Source: Prevotellaceae bacterium UBA3627
GTDB lineage: Bacteria > Bacteroidota > Bacteroidia > Bacteroidales > Bacteroidaceae
Assembly (NCBI GenBank): GCA_002373375.1
Contig: DFLE01000015.1
Location: 83,114 to 95,439 of the forward strand
Direction of reading: 5' to 3'
Length of the DNA: 12,326 nt
Shown here: in pieces, positions 5,839-12,326 of the stretch
How positions within the stretch are numbered: position 1 is the stretch's first letter
Layout of the letters: every line of letters begins with the position of its first letter
Notes under the pieces: model-generated
What the model was told of the DNA's origin: nothing
The model's input: the letters and a program-made list of their open reading frames with translations, nothing else
Database searches by the model: none
Position numbers and translations under genes: made by a program

Positions 5839-7014
5839 ATGCAAACGACATTGATGACAGACCTGACGGTCAAAGAGATATGTGAAGGCTTTGTATATAA
5901 CCAGTTGGAAGGCAAAGGCCTGTTTGGTTGGTCGGGCAAACTGACTATCCAGCCAGAGTATCAGCGTAATTACCTCTATGCAGAAAACGAAGGCAAGAAA
6001 GAGATAGCTGTCATAGATAGTATATTAAAGGATTATCCCATCGGACTTATTTATTTCAACAAATCGGAAGAGGACAGATATGAAATACTTGATGGACAAC
6101 AGCGCATAACAAGCATTGGCCGCTTTGTTACGGGTAAGTTCGCCATCAAGGACAAGTTTGGCATGGAACAATATTTCACTGGGTTGGCACGTGAGGAACA
6201 AGAAAAGATTCTCAACTACAAATTGCTCGTGTATATCTGTAACGGAACGGAAAAGGAAATAAAAGAGTGGTTTGAAACAATAAACATTGCTGGTGTACCA
6301 CTGAACAAGCAAGAACTTCTCAACGCTACATACAGTGGTCCGTTTGTAACATTGGCAAAAGCCACATTTAGCAATTCACGCAATCCACAACTGCAGAAAT
6401 GGTGTAGCTATATTACGGGAAATGTAAACCGTCAGGATATTCTGCATGCTGCCCTTGGATGGGTTGCAAAAGGTGAGGAAAACATTGGCGGATATATGAG
6501 TCAGCATCGTAATGAAGACAGCATAGAGGAACTTAAGACTTATTTTGACACCGTAATAGAATGGGCAAAGACATTGTTTGGTGAACCTAAGGATGAAATG
6601 AGGGGACTTGAATGGGGTGCGTTTTATGAGCAATACCACTCCAATTCCTACAATCCTGTAAACTTGCGGCAGAGGGTTAACGAACTTTATGCTGATGAGG
6701 CCGTGACAAACAAGAAAGGAATCTTTGAGTTTGTTCTTGGCGGAGAATTAGATGCAAGACTCCTCAATATCCGAATATTCGAGGATAATGTGAAGAAAAC
6801 CGTCTATGCACGCCAGACAGAGGAAGCACAGGAGCAAGGCATCAGTAACTGTCCCGAATGTGCAAAAGGTCATGAGAACGTGCGAACCAAAATATATAAG
6901 TTCAAAGAAATGGACGCCGACCATGTAACGGCGTGGAGCAAAGGCGGCGCAACGGACATCAGTAATTGCCAGATGCTTTGCAAGACGCATAACAGGGCAA
7001 AAGGAAACAGATAA
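5839..7014 (+). CDS. DUF262 / HNH endonuclease fusion protein (GmrSD-like)
   Basis: The N-terminal half is a DUF262 (GmrS/ParB-like) domain: PEYQRNY with YQR at residues 41-43, and the DGQQR motif at 85-89, which in relatives belongs to a nucleotide-hydrolysing site. The C-terminus is a compact HNH nuclease module with a CPEC knuckle (C338, C341), DADHV containing H362, SNCQ with N376, and CKTHN with C381, H384 and N385. All expected HNH residues are present, so it looks active. In GmrSD enzymes DUF262 is joined to a DUF1524 nuclease and cuts modified phage DNA; here the nuclease half is instead a McrA-style HNH. The gap of 4 bases from the methyltransferase indicates one operon. It may be the restriction partner of the methyltransferase or a separate modification-dependent nuclease; the sequence does not decide. 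Confidence 0.85.
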   Translation: MQTTLMTDLTVKEICEGFVYNQLEGKGLFGWSGKLTIQPEYQRNYLYAENEGKKEIAVIDSILKDYPIGLIYFNKSEEDRYEILDGQQRITSIGRFVTGKFAIKDKFGMEQYFTGLAREEQEKILNYKLLVYICNGTEKEIKEWFETINIAGVPLNKQELLNATYSGPFVTLAKATFSNSRNPQLQKWCSYITGNVNRQDILHAALGWVAKGEENIGGYMSQHRNEDSIEELKTYFDTVIEWAKTLFGEPKDEMRGLEWGAFYEQYHSNSYNPVNLRQRVNELYADEAVTNKKGIFEFVLGGELDARLLNIRIFEDNVKKTVYARQTEEAQEQGISNCPECAKGHENVRTKIYKFKEMDADHVTAWSKGGATDISNCQMLCKTHNRAKGNR

Positions 7015-7055
7015 AATATTTTTTCTTTTTTGAAATGATTCTCAAAATAAATTTG

Positions 7056-7063
7056 TACTTTTG
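7056..7063 (+). promoter_or_regulatory. Putative -7 box for the first small hypothetical gene
   Basis: TACTTTTG fits TAnnTTTG, 21 bases before the ATG at 7085. A TTTG at 7029-7032 lies 23 bases upstream, slightly too far. The box covers the in-frame TTG at 7061, which argues against that codon as a start and suggests the small gene has its own transcript. Confidence 0.5.
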
Positions 7064-7084
7064 AACCAAATAGAAAAGAGAAAA

Positions 7085-7498
7085 ATGGACAAAGAAGGAA
7101 AAATAATTATAGATAACTGGATGGAATATTATCCGGTTATCACAACCTGCGACCTGGGCTGGAGCGAAGAATGTATCCGTGATGCAATGTCTGAAGACCC
7201 AAAAGAGATATTCAATTATTTCGTGCGGAATTTCTTTTCTATCATCTTCTATTATGTGGACGACGGAAACTTCTATGAACTGTTTATGGAATCTGAGCCG
7301 CATAAGTTTTGGCGTATTCCCAAACTTAAGGAATGGGACGGGAAATACATAGGTAGGCAGATAGAATGGGAGAATCATCATGAAGGTGAAGTGCTGTATG
7401 AATTTGATGATGATACAGACCTGTGGAATACTCTTAAAATAGGAGGAAAATCTATAGGCGAGGTATTAGAACGCTCTTTCATAGCAGAAATCGACTAA
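7085..7498 (+). CDS. Hypothetical small acidic protein
   Basis: A 137-residue acidic soluble protein starts at MDKEGKIII; there is no signal peptide, membrane segment or known catalytic motif. It is rich in Trp, Tyr, Asp and Glu. Near the C-terminus it carries FDDDTDLWNTLKIGGKSIGE, whose pattern recurs in the protein at 7609-7953. The ATG at 7085 is preferred to the TTG at 7061 because the latter falls in a likely -7 box. Small acidic proteins of this look in Bacteroidetes are often immunity-like or of unknown role; that is a guess from composition and context. It lies 70 bases after the DUF262-HNH gene. Confidence 0.7.
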   Translation: MDKEGKIIIDNWMEYYPVITTCDLGWSEECIRDAMSEDPKEIFNYFVRNFFSIIFYYVDDGNFYELFMESEPHKFWRIPKLKEWDGKYIGRQIEWENHHEGEVLYEFDDDTDLWNTLKIGGKSIGEVLERSFIAEID

Positions 7499-7608
7499 AA
7501 TATGAGCACTTATCAGTCATCATTATTTTCGGAGAGAGAATTGGTGAATATGATTTATATTAGGAATAAGAGCTAAGAACAACTGTTATATGAAACTTTA
7601 AGGTAAAT

Positions 7609-7953
7609 ATGGCATACGATTATATTAAAGAAGATCTGGCTGGGTACCCGTTTAACTCGAAATATCCGCCAAACTATGACAGGAATGGAGGTCTGTATCA
7701 TGGATACAGCAATAATTCAGAAGAAACTTTCTTCTACGATTTTGCAGTCCAGAGATATGATTTACGTTTCAGTTACAATGGTGTAGAGTATTATTTCCTC
7801 TCTGAACAGGATTATGCAGCGCAATGTGACAAGACGTTTTCCACGGAAATCCGCCGTTTCAAAGATGGTAATGATGTTCTTGAGAAATTTGAGATTGACG
7901 GAAAGAAACTGATAGAGTTAATACCAATGATTGATGATTGCGAACCTGTTTGA
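7609..7953 (+). CDS. Hypothetical small acidic protein, C-terminus similar to its upstream neighbour
   Basis: This is a 114-residue soluble protein, MAYDYIKEDLAGYPF onward, with aromatic-rich segments (RYDLRFSYNGVEYYF) that suggest a beta-sheet fold. Its C-terminal FKDGNDVLEKFEIDGKKLIE lines up with FDDDTDLWNTLKIGGKSIGE of the protein at 7085-7498, so the two may be distant relatives. No signal peptide, membrane segment or catalytic motif is visible. The gene ends 58 bases before a strong terminator. I do not recognise the family; an immunity-like role is only a possibility. Confidence 0.65.
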   Translation: MAYDYIKEDLAGYPFNSKYPPNYDRNGGLYHGYSNNSEETFFYDFAVQRYDLRFSYNGVEYYFLSEQDYAAQCDKTFSTEIRRFKDGNDVLEKFEIDGKKLIELIPMIDDCEPV

Positions 7954-8010
7954 TTCTGACAATCTGATAGATTTCTGCGTGTTTTAGTTTGCAAAGTGTC
8001 AAAATGAGAA

Positions 8011-8055
8011 GTGCCGCCAGAAAACTCAAAATAGAGTTTCTGACGGCACTTTTTT
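8011..8055 (+). terminator. Strong intrinsic terminator closing the accessory region
   Basis: GTGCCGCCAGAAA and its partner TTCTGACGGCAC form a stem of about 12 bp with one mismatch, extended by ACTC and GAGT, and are followed by six T (8050-8055). It ends rightward transcripts from the small hypothetical genes. On the minus strand the same stem lies downstream of the transporter gene and could also help stop that transcript, although the T run there is poor. Confidence 0.88.
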
Positions 8056-8098
8056 AGGTGTCTATGGTGTTGGGAAATTAAAGTGTAAGCAAACTCTT

Positions 8099-9076
8099 TT
8101 ATTTTTCATCGCGACTGCGGAAGCATGAAGCAAGGATGGTACCCGATATCGAGTGCCATGCACAGCTTACTGCTGCAGGAATGACGGCCAGCGGACAGGT
8201 GATGGCGAAGAAGTTGGATGCAAGAACCGTGGCAAGGCCGGCGTTCTGCATACCCACTTCTATGGATATGGTGCGGTTCTTCGCCTTGGAGAAGTGGAAC
8301 AGTTTGCCTACGCAGTAGCCGGTGAGGTAGCCCAGGGAATTGTGGCAAAGCACTACGGCGAAGACCGTAAGGAAGAATCCAATGCCCTCAGACAGCAGCT
8401 TGTCATGCACACCGGCGATTACTCCGCCAACGATGCAAGCCAGACCGAGCACACTGAAGGCAGGCATTACTGCCTGCGCCTTTTTGAAAGACTCATCCTT
8501 GCCCCAGAAGAGGTTGGCGAGGAAGCCCAGTGTGACAGGCAGAAGAGTGACGATGAGAATGTTGAGGAACATGCCGAGGGCATCAACCTCTACCTGTTCG
8601 CCTGCCAGCCACAATACCAGCAATGGCGTCATTATCGGCGCCAGCAGGGTGGAGGCGGTGGTCATACCCACGGAGAAGGCCACGTCGCCGCGGCAGAGGA
8701 ATGACATGATGTTACTTGACACGCCGCCAGGGCAGCAGCCCACGAGTATGATGCCCACGATGACAGGTTTCGGCACTGTGATGCCTATATAGCCCACACC
8801 GACTGTCAGTGTCCATGCTATGAGAGGCATGAGCGAGAACTGGGCGCAGGTGCCAATGAGAATGTCCCAAGGACGTGCAGCCAGCACACGTATGTCCTGC
8901 ATGGTGAGCGTCAGTCCCATGGTGAGCATGATAAAGCCGAGGATGCATGACGAGGTGGTGCCGTGTACCCATGTAAAAAGGCTTGGCACGAGATAAGTGA
9001 CAATCGCTACGGCGATTATGAACCAAGAAGTGTAGGTGGAGAGCCACCGGCTTATTTTCAGAAGAGTATTATACAT
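8099..9076 (-). CDS. Bile acid:sodium symporter (BASS) family transporter
   Basis: This is a 325-residue, strongly hydrophobic inner-membrane protein with about nine or ten membrane segments, the usual BASS fold. Family marks are GCCPGGVSSNIMSFL from residue 113 followed by RGDVAFSV, and EVGMQNAGLA at 273-282; these are the crossover regions that hold sodium and substrate in structurally known members. Despite the family name, bacterial members carry various organic anions, and the substrate cannot be read here. The ATG at 9076 is preceded by about 200 bases of leader, if the promoter at 9284-9314 is right, and that leader holds a long imperfect inverted repeat. It is transcribed divergently from the GH95 gene. 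Confidence 0.9.
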   Translation of the reverse strand: MYNTLLKISRWLSTYTSWFIIAVAIVTYLVPSLFTWVHGTTSSCILGFIMLTMGLTLTMQDIRVLAARPWDILIGTCAQFSLMPLIAWTLTVGVGYIGITVPKPVIVGIILVGCCPGGVSSNIMSFLCRGDVAFSVGMTTASTLLAPIMTPLLVLWLAGEQVEVDALGMFLNILIVTLLPVTLGFLANLFWGKDESFKKAQAVMPAFSVLGLACIVGGVIAGVHDKLLSEGIGFFLTVFAVVLCHNSLGYLTGYCVGKLFHFSKAKNRTISIEVGMQNAGLATVLASNFFAITCPLAVIPAAVSCAWHSISGTILASCFRSRDEK

Positions 9077-9092
9077 TGTATTATTATGTTCT

Positions 9093-9262
9093 CAACTTTC
9101 GCAAGCTTCAGTTTCGTTGAGGTTTAAGGTTTTAAGGTCGCTTCGCTTAGAGGTTTTAAGGTGATATTAGGCAACTATTCACCACAATTAAACATATTTC
9201 ACCTCATGACCTTACGACCTTATAACCTGATAACCCAACAAGTTGAGCGCATGCGAAACTTG
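9093..9262. repeat. Long imperfect inverted repeat in the transporter leader
   Basis: The left arm, about 9093-9140, pairs imperfectly with the right arm, about 9214-9262. The inner 25 bases (9116-9140 against 9214-9238, AGGTT and TAAGGTCG being conserved) match at 20 positions, and the outer part TCAACTTTCGCA resembles the complement of TGCGAAACTTGA. The loop of about 70 bases contains further AGGT/ACCT pairs. It may be an intergenic hairpin repeat or a small non-autonomous element; no target duplication could be defined. Confidence 0.6.
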
Positions 9263-9283
9263 AATTATGTTTTTTTCAGAGTG

Positions 9284-9314
9284 CAAAGTTATTAAAAAGA
9301 AAGAAGAACGCCAA
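9284..9314 (-). promoter_or_regulatory. Candidate promoter of the BASS transporter
   Basis: On the minus strand TTG at 9314-9312 and TAACTTTG at 9291-9284 lie 20 bases apart, a good Bacteroidetes promoter. It faces away from the GH95 promoter, the two -33 boxes being only about 18 bases apart, so one regulator could serve both genes. Confidence 0.6.
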
Positions 9315-9332
9315 GACTTTATTAATAAAAAC

Positions 9333-9364
9333 TTTGGCAATTTACGTTACTTTTTGTAAATTTG
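9333..9364 (+). promoter_or_regulatory. Bacteroidetes-type promoter of the GH95 gene
   Basis: TTTG at 9333-9336 and TAAATTTG at 9357-9364 are 20 bases apart, an excellent match. The leader to the ATG at 9391 would be about 20 bases. Confidence 0.8.
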
Positions 9365-9390
9365 CAGTGTGATAAATTATCTACTGTAGA

Positions 9391-11859
9391 ATGATTAGAA
9401 AGTTATTGTTTCTCTTGACAGTATATGGCTGTGTGGCTGTGTGCTCACTGGCAAAAGGATATGAGTATAATTCCTTGACGCTGCATTATGACCGACCGGC
9501 GGAGTATTTTGAGGAGGCCTTGCCTATAGGTAATGGTACTCAGGGTGCTATGGTGTATGGTGGCATGCGTCAGGACCGCTTGTCGTTGAATGACATCACG
9601 TTGTGGACGGGTGAGGGCAATATGTCGTCGGCACGTAAGCACCCTGCGGCAGAGAAGTGCGCCGAGGCTCTGCAGCGTACCCGTGAACTGCTGCAGCAGG
9701 AGAACTACAAGGATGCAGACCGTGTGTATCGTGCAGTGGAGGGGCCGCACAGTGAGACATATATGCCGCTGGGCGACCTGCTTATAACATACCTTGACCC
9801 TGTGAACTCTAAGTATAACGGCTATCAGCGTAGCCTGGATATTAGTACGGCAATATGCCGTACGTCATACATGGTAAATGGGTATAAGCGCAGTACGGAG
9901 TATATAGCGTCAGCCCCGGACTCAGTGATAGTAGTGCGCGTCAGCACTGCTGACCCGGAGGGCATCACGGCGCTGTTCTCCCTTGACTCCCAACTGCCGC
10001 ATCGGACATCAGCGGAGGCGGTGTCTTCCTCTGTCGCCACCTTGTCATCACAGGGATATGCGGCATATCATGATGAGCCGGGATATTACAAAGGTGTTGA
10101 TGTGCATACACTGTATGACCCGGAGCGTGGAATACGTTTCCAGACTATATTGACGGCAAGATGTGACGGCGGACGGCTTGTGGTCAGCGATGCCGGACAG
10201 GTGAAGGCCGTAGGGTGCAAGTCGGTCACCCTGTATATAGTTAATGTGACAAGCTTTAACGGTGTGCAGAATAACCCTGCCACTGACGGTGTGGACTATA
10301 AGACAGTGGCGTGCAGGCGTGCTTGTGCTGTCAGGGAAAAGGCTTACGAGGATATACGTGAGGCGCAATGTGCGGATTACCAACAGTTCTTCAACAGGGT
10401 GAGCCTCTCTCTGGGACATACGGCAGACAGCGTGCGCGTGTTGACAACCGACAGCCAGTTGCTTCGCTATTATGACTTGAAAGAGAAAAACCCGGAGTTG
10501 GAGGCTCTCTATTTCCAGTATGGCAGATACCTGCTTATCAGTTGCTCGCGCACGAAAGGGGTGCCGGCAAATCTGCAGGGATTGTGGAATGAGCACATTA
10601 CTCCACCATGGAGCTGTAACTATACCACTAACATAAACCTGGAGGAGAACTACTGGCACTCTGAGATATGTAACCTTACGGAGATGCACCAGTCCTTGCT
10701 GGAGTTTATAGACAAGCTTGCCATGAGCGGTGCAGAGACCGCGCGTCACTACTATGGCGTAGAGAGAGGATGGTGCATGGGGCATAACTCTGATATATGG
10801 GCTATGACCAATCCTGTGGGACTTGGTGTGGGTAACACCTCGTGGGCCACGTGGAACATGGGTGGAGCATGGCTCGCAACCCATATATGGGAGCACTATA
10901 TGTTTACCCTTGACAAGGCTTTCCTGCGCCGTGCCTTCCCTGCATTGAAGGGAGCAGCGGAGTTCTGTCTTGGCTGGTTGGTGGAGAAAGACGGTTGGTT
11001 GATGACTATGCCGTGTACGTCGCCGGAGAACAGATATGTTACAGATGACGGTTTTAAGGGCGCAGCGTTCTATGGCGGAGCGGCTGACATGGCTTTTATT
11101 CGCGAGTGCCTTCAGGATGCGCGTGAGGCGGCTATTGTCTTAGGCGGAGAGAAAGAGTTTGTGAGGGAGATAGACAAGACATTGCCAAGGCTGTTGCCAT
11201 ATAAGGTGAGCAAGACGGGGGGATTGCTGGAGTGGTATCATGATTGGGATGATGAGGACCCGCAGCACCGCCACCAGACACACCTGTTCCATATCTTCCC
11301 GGGACACACCCCTATGGGAACAGAGAAGGCAGCGGCAAGGACTTTGGAGATAAAGGGAGATAACACTACAGGGTGGAGCACTGGATGGCGTGTTAATCTC
11401 TATGCACGCTTGCATGATGCGAAGGGTGCTTATCATATATATAACAGGCTGCTGAAGTATGTGTCGCCAATGAACTATACAGGCAAGGACGCAAGGCGTG
11501 GAGGAGGTACGTTCCCTAATCTGCTTGATGCGCACTCTCCGTTCCAGATAGATGGTAACTTCGGCGGTACTGCCGGTGTGGCAGAGATGCTTGTGCAGTC
11601 TGAGTACCATCGTGGTAAGACAGTGGTCAGCCTGTTGCCTGCATTACCGGAAGAGTGGGCTGACGGTGAGGTCAGCGGGTTGTGTGTCAGGGGTGGCTTT
11701 GAGATAAGCATGAAGTGGCAGAATGGCGTAGTGACAGAGTTTACTATAAAAAAGCGTAGTAAAGAAGCATGTGATACTGTCACGTTAATATATAATGGAA
11801 AGAAAAAGAATATAAAAATAAACAAGAATGGAATATATAGTTTCAGCACGAAAGTATAG
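9391..11859 (+). CDS. Secreted glycoside hydrolase family 95 (alpha-L-fucosidase type)
   Basis: This 822-residue enzyme has a signal peptide (hydrophobic residues 5-20, likely cut near SLA-KG at 21-23) and the three-part GH95 build: an N-terminal beta domain starting LHYDRPAEYFEEALPIGNGT, a helical barrel, and a C-terminal beta domain. GH95 enzymes hydrolyse alpha-1,2-L-fucosides (some act on L-galactosides) by inversion. The expected active-site elements are present: TTNINLEENYW with N414 and N416, SPEN with E546 as the probable general acid, HRHQTHLFHIFPGHT from residue 626, and QIDGNFGG with D721. Assignment of E546 and D721 rests on motif likeness to the Bifidobacterium enzyme AfcA. Product location is the periplasm or cell surface. 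It has its own promoter, and its 3' end overlaps dnaX by 32 bases. Confidence 0.93.
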   Translation: MIRKLLFLLTVYGCVAVCSLAKGYEYNSLTLHYDRPAEYFEEALPIGNGTQGAMVYGGMRQDRLSLNDITLWTGEGNMSSARKHPAAEKCAEALQRTRELLQQENYKDADRVYRAVEGPHSETYMPLGDLLITYLDPVNSKYNGYQRSLDISTAICRTSYMVNGYKRSTEYIASAPDSVIVVRVSTADPEGITALFSLDSQLPHRTSAEAVSSSVATLSSQGYAAYHDEPGYYKGVDVHTLYDPERGIRFQTILTARCDGGRLVVSDAGQVKAVGCKSVTLYIVNVTSFNGVQNNPATDGVDYKTVACRRACAVREKAYEDIREAQCADYQQFFNRVSLSLGHTADSVRVLTTDSQLLRYYDLKEKNPELEALYFQYGRYLLISCSRTKGVPANLQGLWNEHITPPWSCNYTTNINLEENYWHSEICNLTEMHQSLLEFIDKLAMSGAETARHYYGVERGWCMGHNSDIWAMTNPVGLGVGNTSWATWNMGGAWLATHIWEHYMFTLDKAFLRRAFPALKGAAEFCLGWLVEKDGWLMTMPCTSPENRYVTDDGFKGAAFYGGAADMAFIRECLQDAREAAIVLGGEKEFVREIDKTLPRLLPYKVSKTGGLLEWYHDWDDEDPQHRHQTHLFHIFPGHTPMGTEKAAARTLEIKGDNTTGWSTGWRVNLYARLHDAKGAYHIYNRLLKYVSPMNYTGKDARRGGGTFPNLLDAHSPFQIDGNFGGTAGVAEMLVQSEYHRGKTVVSLLPALPEEWADGEVSGLCVRGGFEISMKWQNGVVTEFTIKKRSKEACDTVTLIYNGKKKNIKINKNGIYSFSTKV

Positions 11860-12326
11860 GCCGATGACATTCGACAGTGTGGTAGGACAGTCTGCGCTTA
11901 CCACAACGCTGAAGAATGCCGTGTCATCGGGAAAGCTCGCGCACGCCTATCTCTTCTGTGGTCCGCGTGGCGTGGGTAAGACCACTTGTGCGCGCATTTT
12001 CGCAAAGGTGATAAACTGTCAGAACCCTACGGCTACGGGTGACGCTTGCGGAGAGTGTGAGAGTTGTGTGGCGTTCAACGAGGGACGCTCGCTGAATATC
12101 TTTGAGCTTGACGCTGCGTCTAACAATGGCGTGGAGCATATCAAGGCTCTGATGGAGCAGACGCGCATACCGCCACAGACGGGTAAGTACAAAGTGTTTA
12201 TCATTGATGAGGTGCACATGCTGTCCACGGCGGCGTTCAATGCCTTTCTCAAGACTCTGGAGGAACCGCCGGCACACGTGATATTCATTCTCGCCACTAC
12301 GGAGAAGCACAAGATACTGCCTACCA
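11828..12326 (+). CDS. dnaX: DNA polymerase III subunit gamma/tau (partial, C-terminus off window)
   Basis: An open frame starts with ATG at 11828 (MEYIVSARKYRPMTFDSVVG), the typical DnaX opening, and runs 166 codons to the right edge. It is the clamp-loader ATPase of the replicative polymerase. Visible marks are Walker A GPRGVGKTT at 45-53, the zinc knuckle C64, C74, C77 and C80, Walker B IIDEVH at 125-130, and the sensor segment ILATTEKHKILP. The start lies inside the GH95 gene in another frame, overlapping its last 32 bases including the stop. A later in-frame ATG (11864) would cut off the conserved SARKYRP segment, so the earlier start is preferred. No separate promoter is evident nearby. 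Confidence 0.95.
   Translation, partial: MEYIVSARKYRPMTFDSVVGQSALTTTLKNAVSSGKLAHAYLFCGPRGVGKTTCARIFAKVINCQNPTATGDACGECESCVAFNEGRSLNIFELDAASNNGVEHIKALMEQTRIPPQTGKYKVFIIDEVHMLSTAAFNAFLKTLEEPPAHVIFILATTEKHKILPT

Noticed and set aside
7061..7084. TTG start for the first small hypothetical gene
   Set aside because: The codon falls in a TACTTTTG -7 box; ATG 7085 is more likely.
7502..7576. 24-codon ORF (MSTYQSSLFSERELV) in frame after the stop of the first small hypothetical gene
   Set aside because: It is too short and without supporting signals; it might be a remnant of a longer C-terminus but nothing shows this.
8153..8704. 183-codon plus-strand frame
   Set aside because: It is antisense to the BASS transporter, whose family motifs are clear.
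10048..10896. 282-codon open frame on the minus strand
   Set aside because: It is antisense to the well-supported GH95 gene and has no family features.

Overview
The window looks like a chromosomal stretch from a member of the Bacteroidales, most likely Prevotellaceae. Several gene starts are preceded by the Bacteroidetes-type promoter (a TTTG or TTG -33 box, about 20 bases, then a TAnnTTTG -7 box), clear Shine-Dalgarno sequences are absent, and the gene set (EtfB, nucleoside phosphorylase, GH95 fucosidase, DnaX) suits that order. Genus-level placement is inference from recognition, not from a search.

Layout. (1) 1-707, minus strand: the 5' part of etfB, running off the left edge. (2) 708-1454: a 750-base gap with a short array of palindromic 22-24 base units. 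(3) 1455-2318, plus: a nucleoside phosphorylase. (4) 2319-8055: an AT-richer accessory region. It opens with a 33-34 base tandem repeat array, then an AAA/DUF4143 ATPase and a decapitated gene fragment; this part is bounded by two identical 86-bp direct repeats exactly 1900 bases apart, the left one being the 3' end of the phosphorylase gene. Next come a roughly 250-base leader that can fold into an elaborate branched RNA, an EcoRI-family adenine DNA methyltransferase, a DUF262-HNH nuclease-like protein 4 bases downstream of it, and two small hypothetical proteins, closed by a strong intrinsic terminator. (5) 8099-9076, minus: a bile acid:sodium symporter-family transporter. (6) 9391-11859, plus: a secreted GH95 fucosidase-type glycosidase divergent from the transporter, overlapping by 32 bases the start of dnaX (11828 to the right edge).

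How it fits together. The left and right flanks are housekeeping and carbohydrate genes. The middle reads as a small accessory or defence-type insertion: a methyltransferase and a DUF262-HNH protein in one operon form a candidate restriction-modification pair, with a structured leader RNA ahead of it, next to an ATPase cassette whose direct repeats suggest a discrete insertion or duplication event. The most notable unexplained features are the branched RNA at about 4383-4635 and the 86-bp repeat pair around the ATPase. Function of the middle region is inference; no expression or homology data were available.
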